Below are positions 4,580-5,321 of a stretch of 5,321 bases of DNA, piece by piece. A program made the position numbers and the translations under genes. This DNA comes from Candidatus Bathyarchaeota archaeon. GTDB taxonomy: Archaea > Thermoproteota > Bathyarchaeia > Bathyarchaeales > Bathyarchaeaceae. The notes below the pieces were generated by a model, which did no database searches, was not told where the DNA came from, and saw nothing but the letters and a program-made list of their open reading frames with translations. How positions within the stretch are numbered: the stretch's first letter is position 1; every line of letters begins with the position of its first letter. The stretch lies in the NCBI GenBank assembly GCA_026967815.1, contig JAPUUO010000100.1, forward strand, positions 1-5,321, given 5' to 3'.

Positions 4580-5321
4580 ATGGTTTCAACGAAATCCTTA
4601 CATCGAGTAGTCTTCATGCTATTACTGACGCTTTCTTTCGTCACTGTAATGCCGGCACCCTTCATCGGACCAGCCAGGGCAACACAAACAACTACTGTCA
4701 CGATAGCTGACCTGGCCTTTAACCCCCAAAACGTGACCATCAAAGTTGGCAGCACCATAACGTGGACAAACAATGGCTCTTTAATTCATTCTCTCTGGTT
4801 TGTGAAGACAAGCGACCAAACAACCTACAAAAAAGCTGGGACAGAAGGGCTCTCAGATCCCATTCTTCCAGATACTGTGTGGTCGCAAACGTTTGATGAA
4901 ATTATAACTCTGCAGTATTACAGCTTTCCCAATCGCTTATGGGTGACCGGTTTCATTTCAGTAGTTCCCTTGGCTTCTCCAGTGGCTTCCTTTACTTACA
5001 CGCCAAATGAACCTTTAGTAGGCCAAACCGTTGCTTTCAACGCGTCTGAAAGCTATGATCAAGACGGCACCATAACTAGTTATGCTTGGGATTTCGGTGA
5101 AGGTACTACGCTAACAAGAACCGACCCTTTGGCAACCCACATCTACACAGAGAATGGAAATTACAACGTAACTTTGGCAATTACAGACGAGGATGGACTT
5201 ACAGATTCTGCTTGGAAAACCATCGCAATCTTACCTGTTCACGACATCGCAGTTACAGGTGTTTCACCTTCACCCACAGAAGTAGCATCTGGAGAAAACG
5301 TAACAATTACCGTCGATGTCA
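4580..5321 (+). CDS. Secreted protein with a degenerate cupredoxin-like domain, PKD domain and start of a CARDB-like domain (3' incomplete)
   Basis: The frame is open from ATG 4580 through the right edge, giving 247 residues with the C-terminus missing. A signal peptide is clear: basic MVSTKSLHR, a hydrophobic core (10-30), and a likely cleavage near ARA (32-34). Residues 38-130 resemble a plastocyanin-type cupredoxin: TVTIADLAFNPQNVTIKVGS, then ITWTNNGSLIHS with His70 at the first copper-ligand position, and a closing strand VTGFISV. The usual C-x2-H-x2/3-M loop instead reads SFPNRLWV (115-122), so Cys, the second His and Met are absent. A PKD domain follows (about 134-218) with the hallmark YAWDFGEG (168-175) and YTENGNYNVTLAI. 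From residue 221, HDIAVTGVSPSPTEVASGENVTITV begins an adhesion-type CARDB-like beta domain. Such Ig-like domains are common in archaeal surface and S-layer-associated proteins. The role is probably cell-surface binding or scaffolding rather than electron transfer. It is likely co-transcribed with the Trp-rich protein gene. Confidence 0.85.
   Translation, partial: MVSTKSLHRVVFMLLLTLSFVTVMPAPFIGPARATQTTTVTIADLAFNPQNVTIKVGSTITWTNNGSLIHSLWFVKTSDQTTYKKAGTEGLSDPILPDTVWSQTFDEIITLQYYSFPNRLWVTGFISVVPLASPVASFTYTPNEPLVGQTVAFNASESYDQDGTITSYAWDFGEGTTLTRTDPLATHIYTENGNYNVTLAITDEDGLTDSAWKTIAILPVHDIAVTGVSPSPTEVASGENVTITVDV

Noticed and set aside
4564..4773. Minus-strand open frame of 69 codons over the start of the cupredoxin/PKD gene
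   Set aside because: It is antisense to a clear signal peptide and cupredoxin strands. No independent support.

Overview
The window looks like a piece of an archaeal chromosome. Three things point that way. BRE/TATA-type promoter elements sit in front of the minus-strand genes. Translation starts are often TTG, backed by short Shine-Dalgarno (SD) motifs. The protein families are typical of archaea: a DUF47 PhoU-like protein, an M48 Ste24-type protease, a NatAB-like ABC exporter, and a secreted cupredoxin/PKD/CARDB protein. The combination would suit an uncultivated TACK-group archaeon such as a Bathyarchaeia member. That placement is inference from gene style, since no marker gene is present.

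Layout. Positions 1-195 (+) hold the last 64 codons of a DUF47/PhoU-like protein. It converges, with an 8-bp gap, on an integral membrane zinc protease of the Ste24/CAAX protease type (204-1361, -). Upstream of the protease on the same strand is a two-gene ABC-2 export operon: ATPase (2749-3480) followed by permease (1461-2756), with an 8-bp translational overlap. The protease has its own candidate promoter between 1362 and 1460. A gene-free region of about 310 bp (3481-3789) separates the ABC operon from two plus-strand genes. It carries a strong candidate ABC promoter and, facing the other way, a weaker TATA-like element, a dyad at the predicted transcription start, and a full AGGAGG ribosome-binding site.

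The plus-strand pair is the most unusual part. The gene at 3790-4542 encodes a 250-residue membrane-anchored or secreted protein that I do not recognise. Its last 75 residues are extremely rich in aromatic residues: 23 Trp and 11 Tyr, with no Cys or Lys. Downstream by 37 bp is a secreted protein (4580 to the window end, incomplete) with a cupredoxin-like domain that has lost most expected copper ligands, then a PKD domain and the start of a CARDB-like domain. The two probably form a cell-surface operon.

How the genes might work together: the DUF47 protein belongs to a phosphate-transport context lying to the left. The ABC exporter and membrane protease may only be neighbours. A working but unproven idea is that the exporter, the protease and the Trp-rich secreted protein form an export/processing/surface module. 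No RNA genes, CRISPR arrays, insertion sequences or attachment sites were seen.
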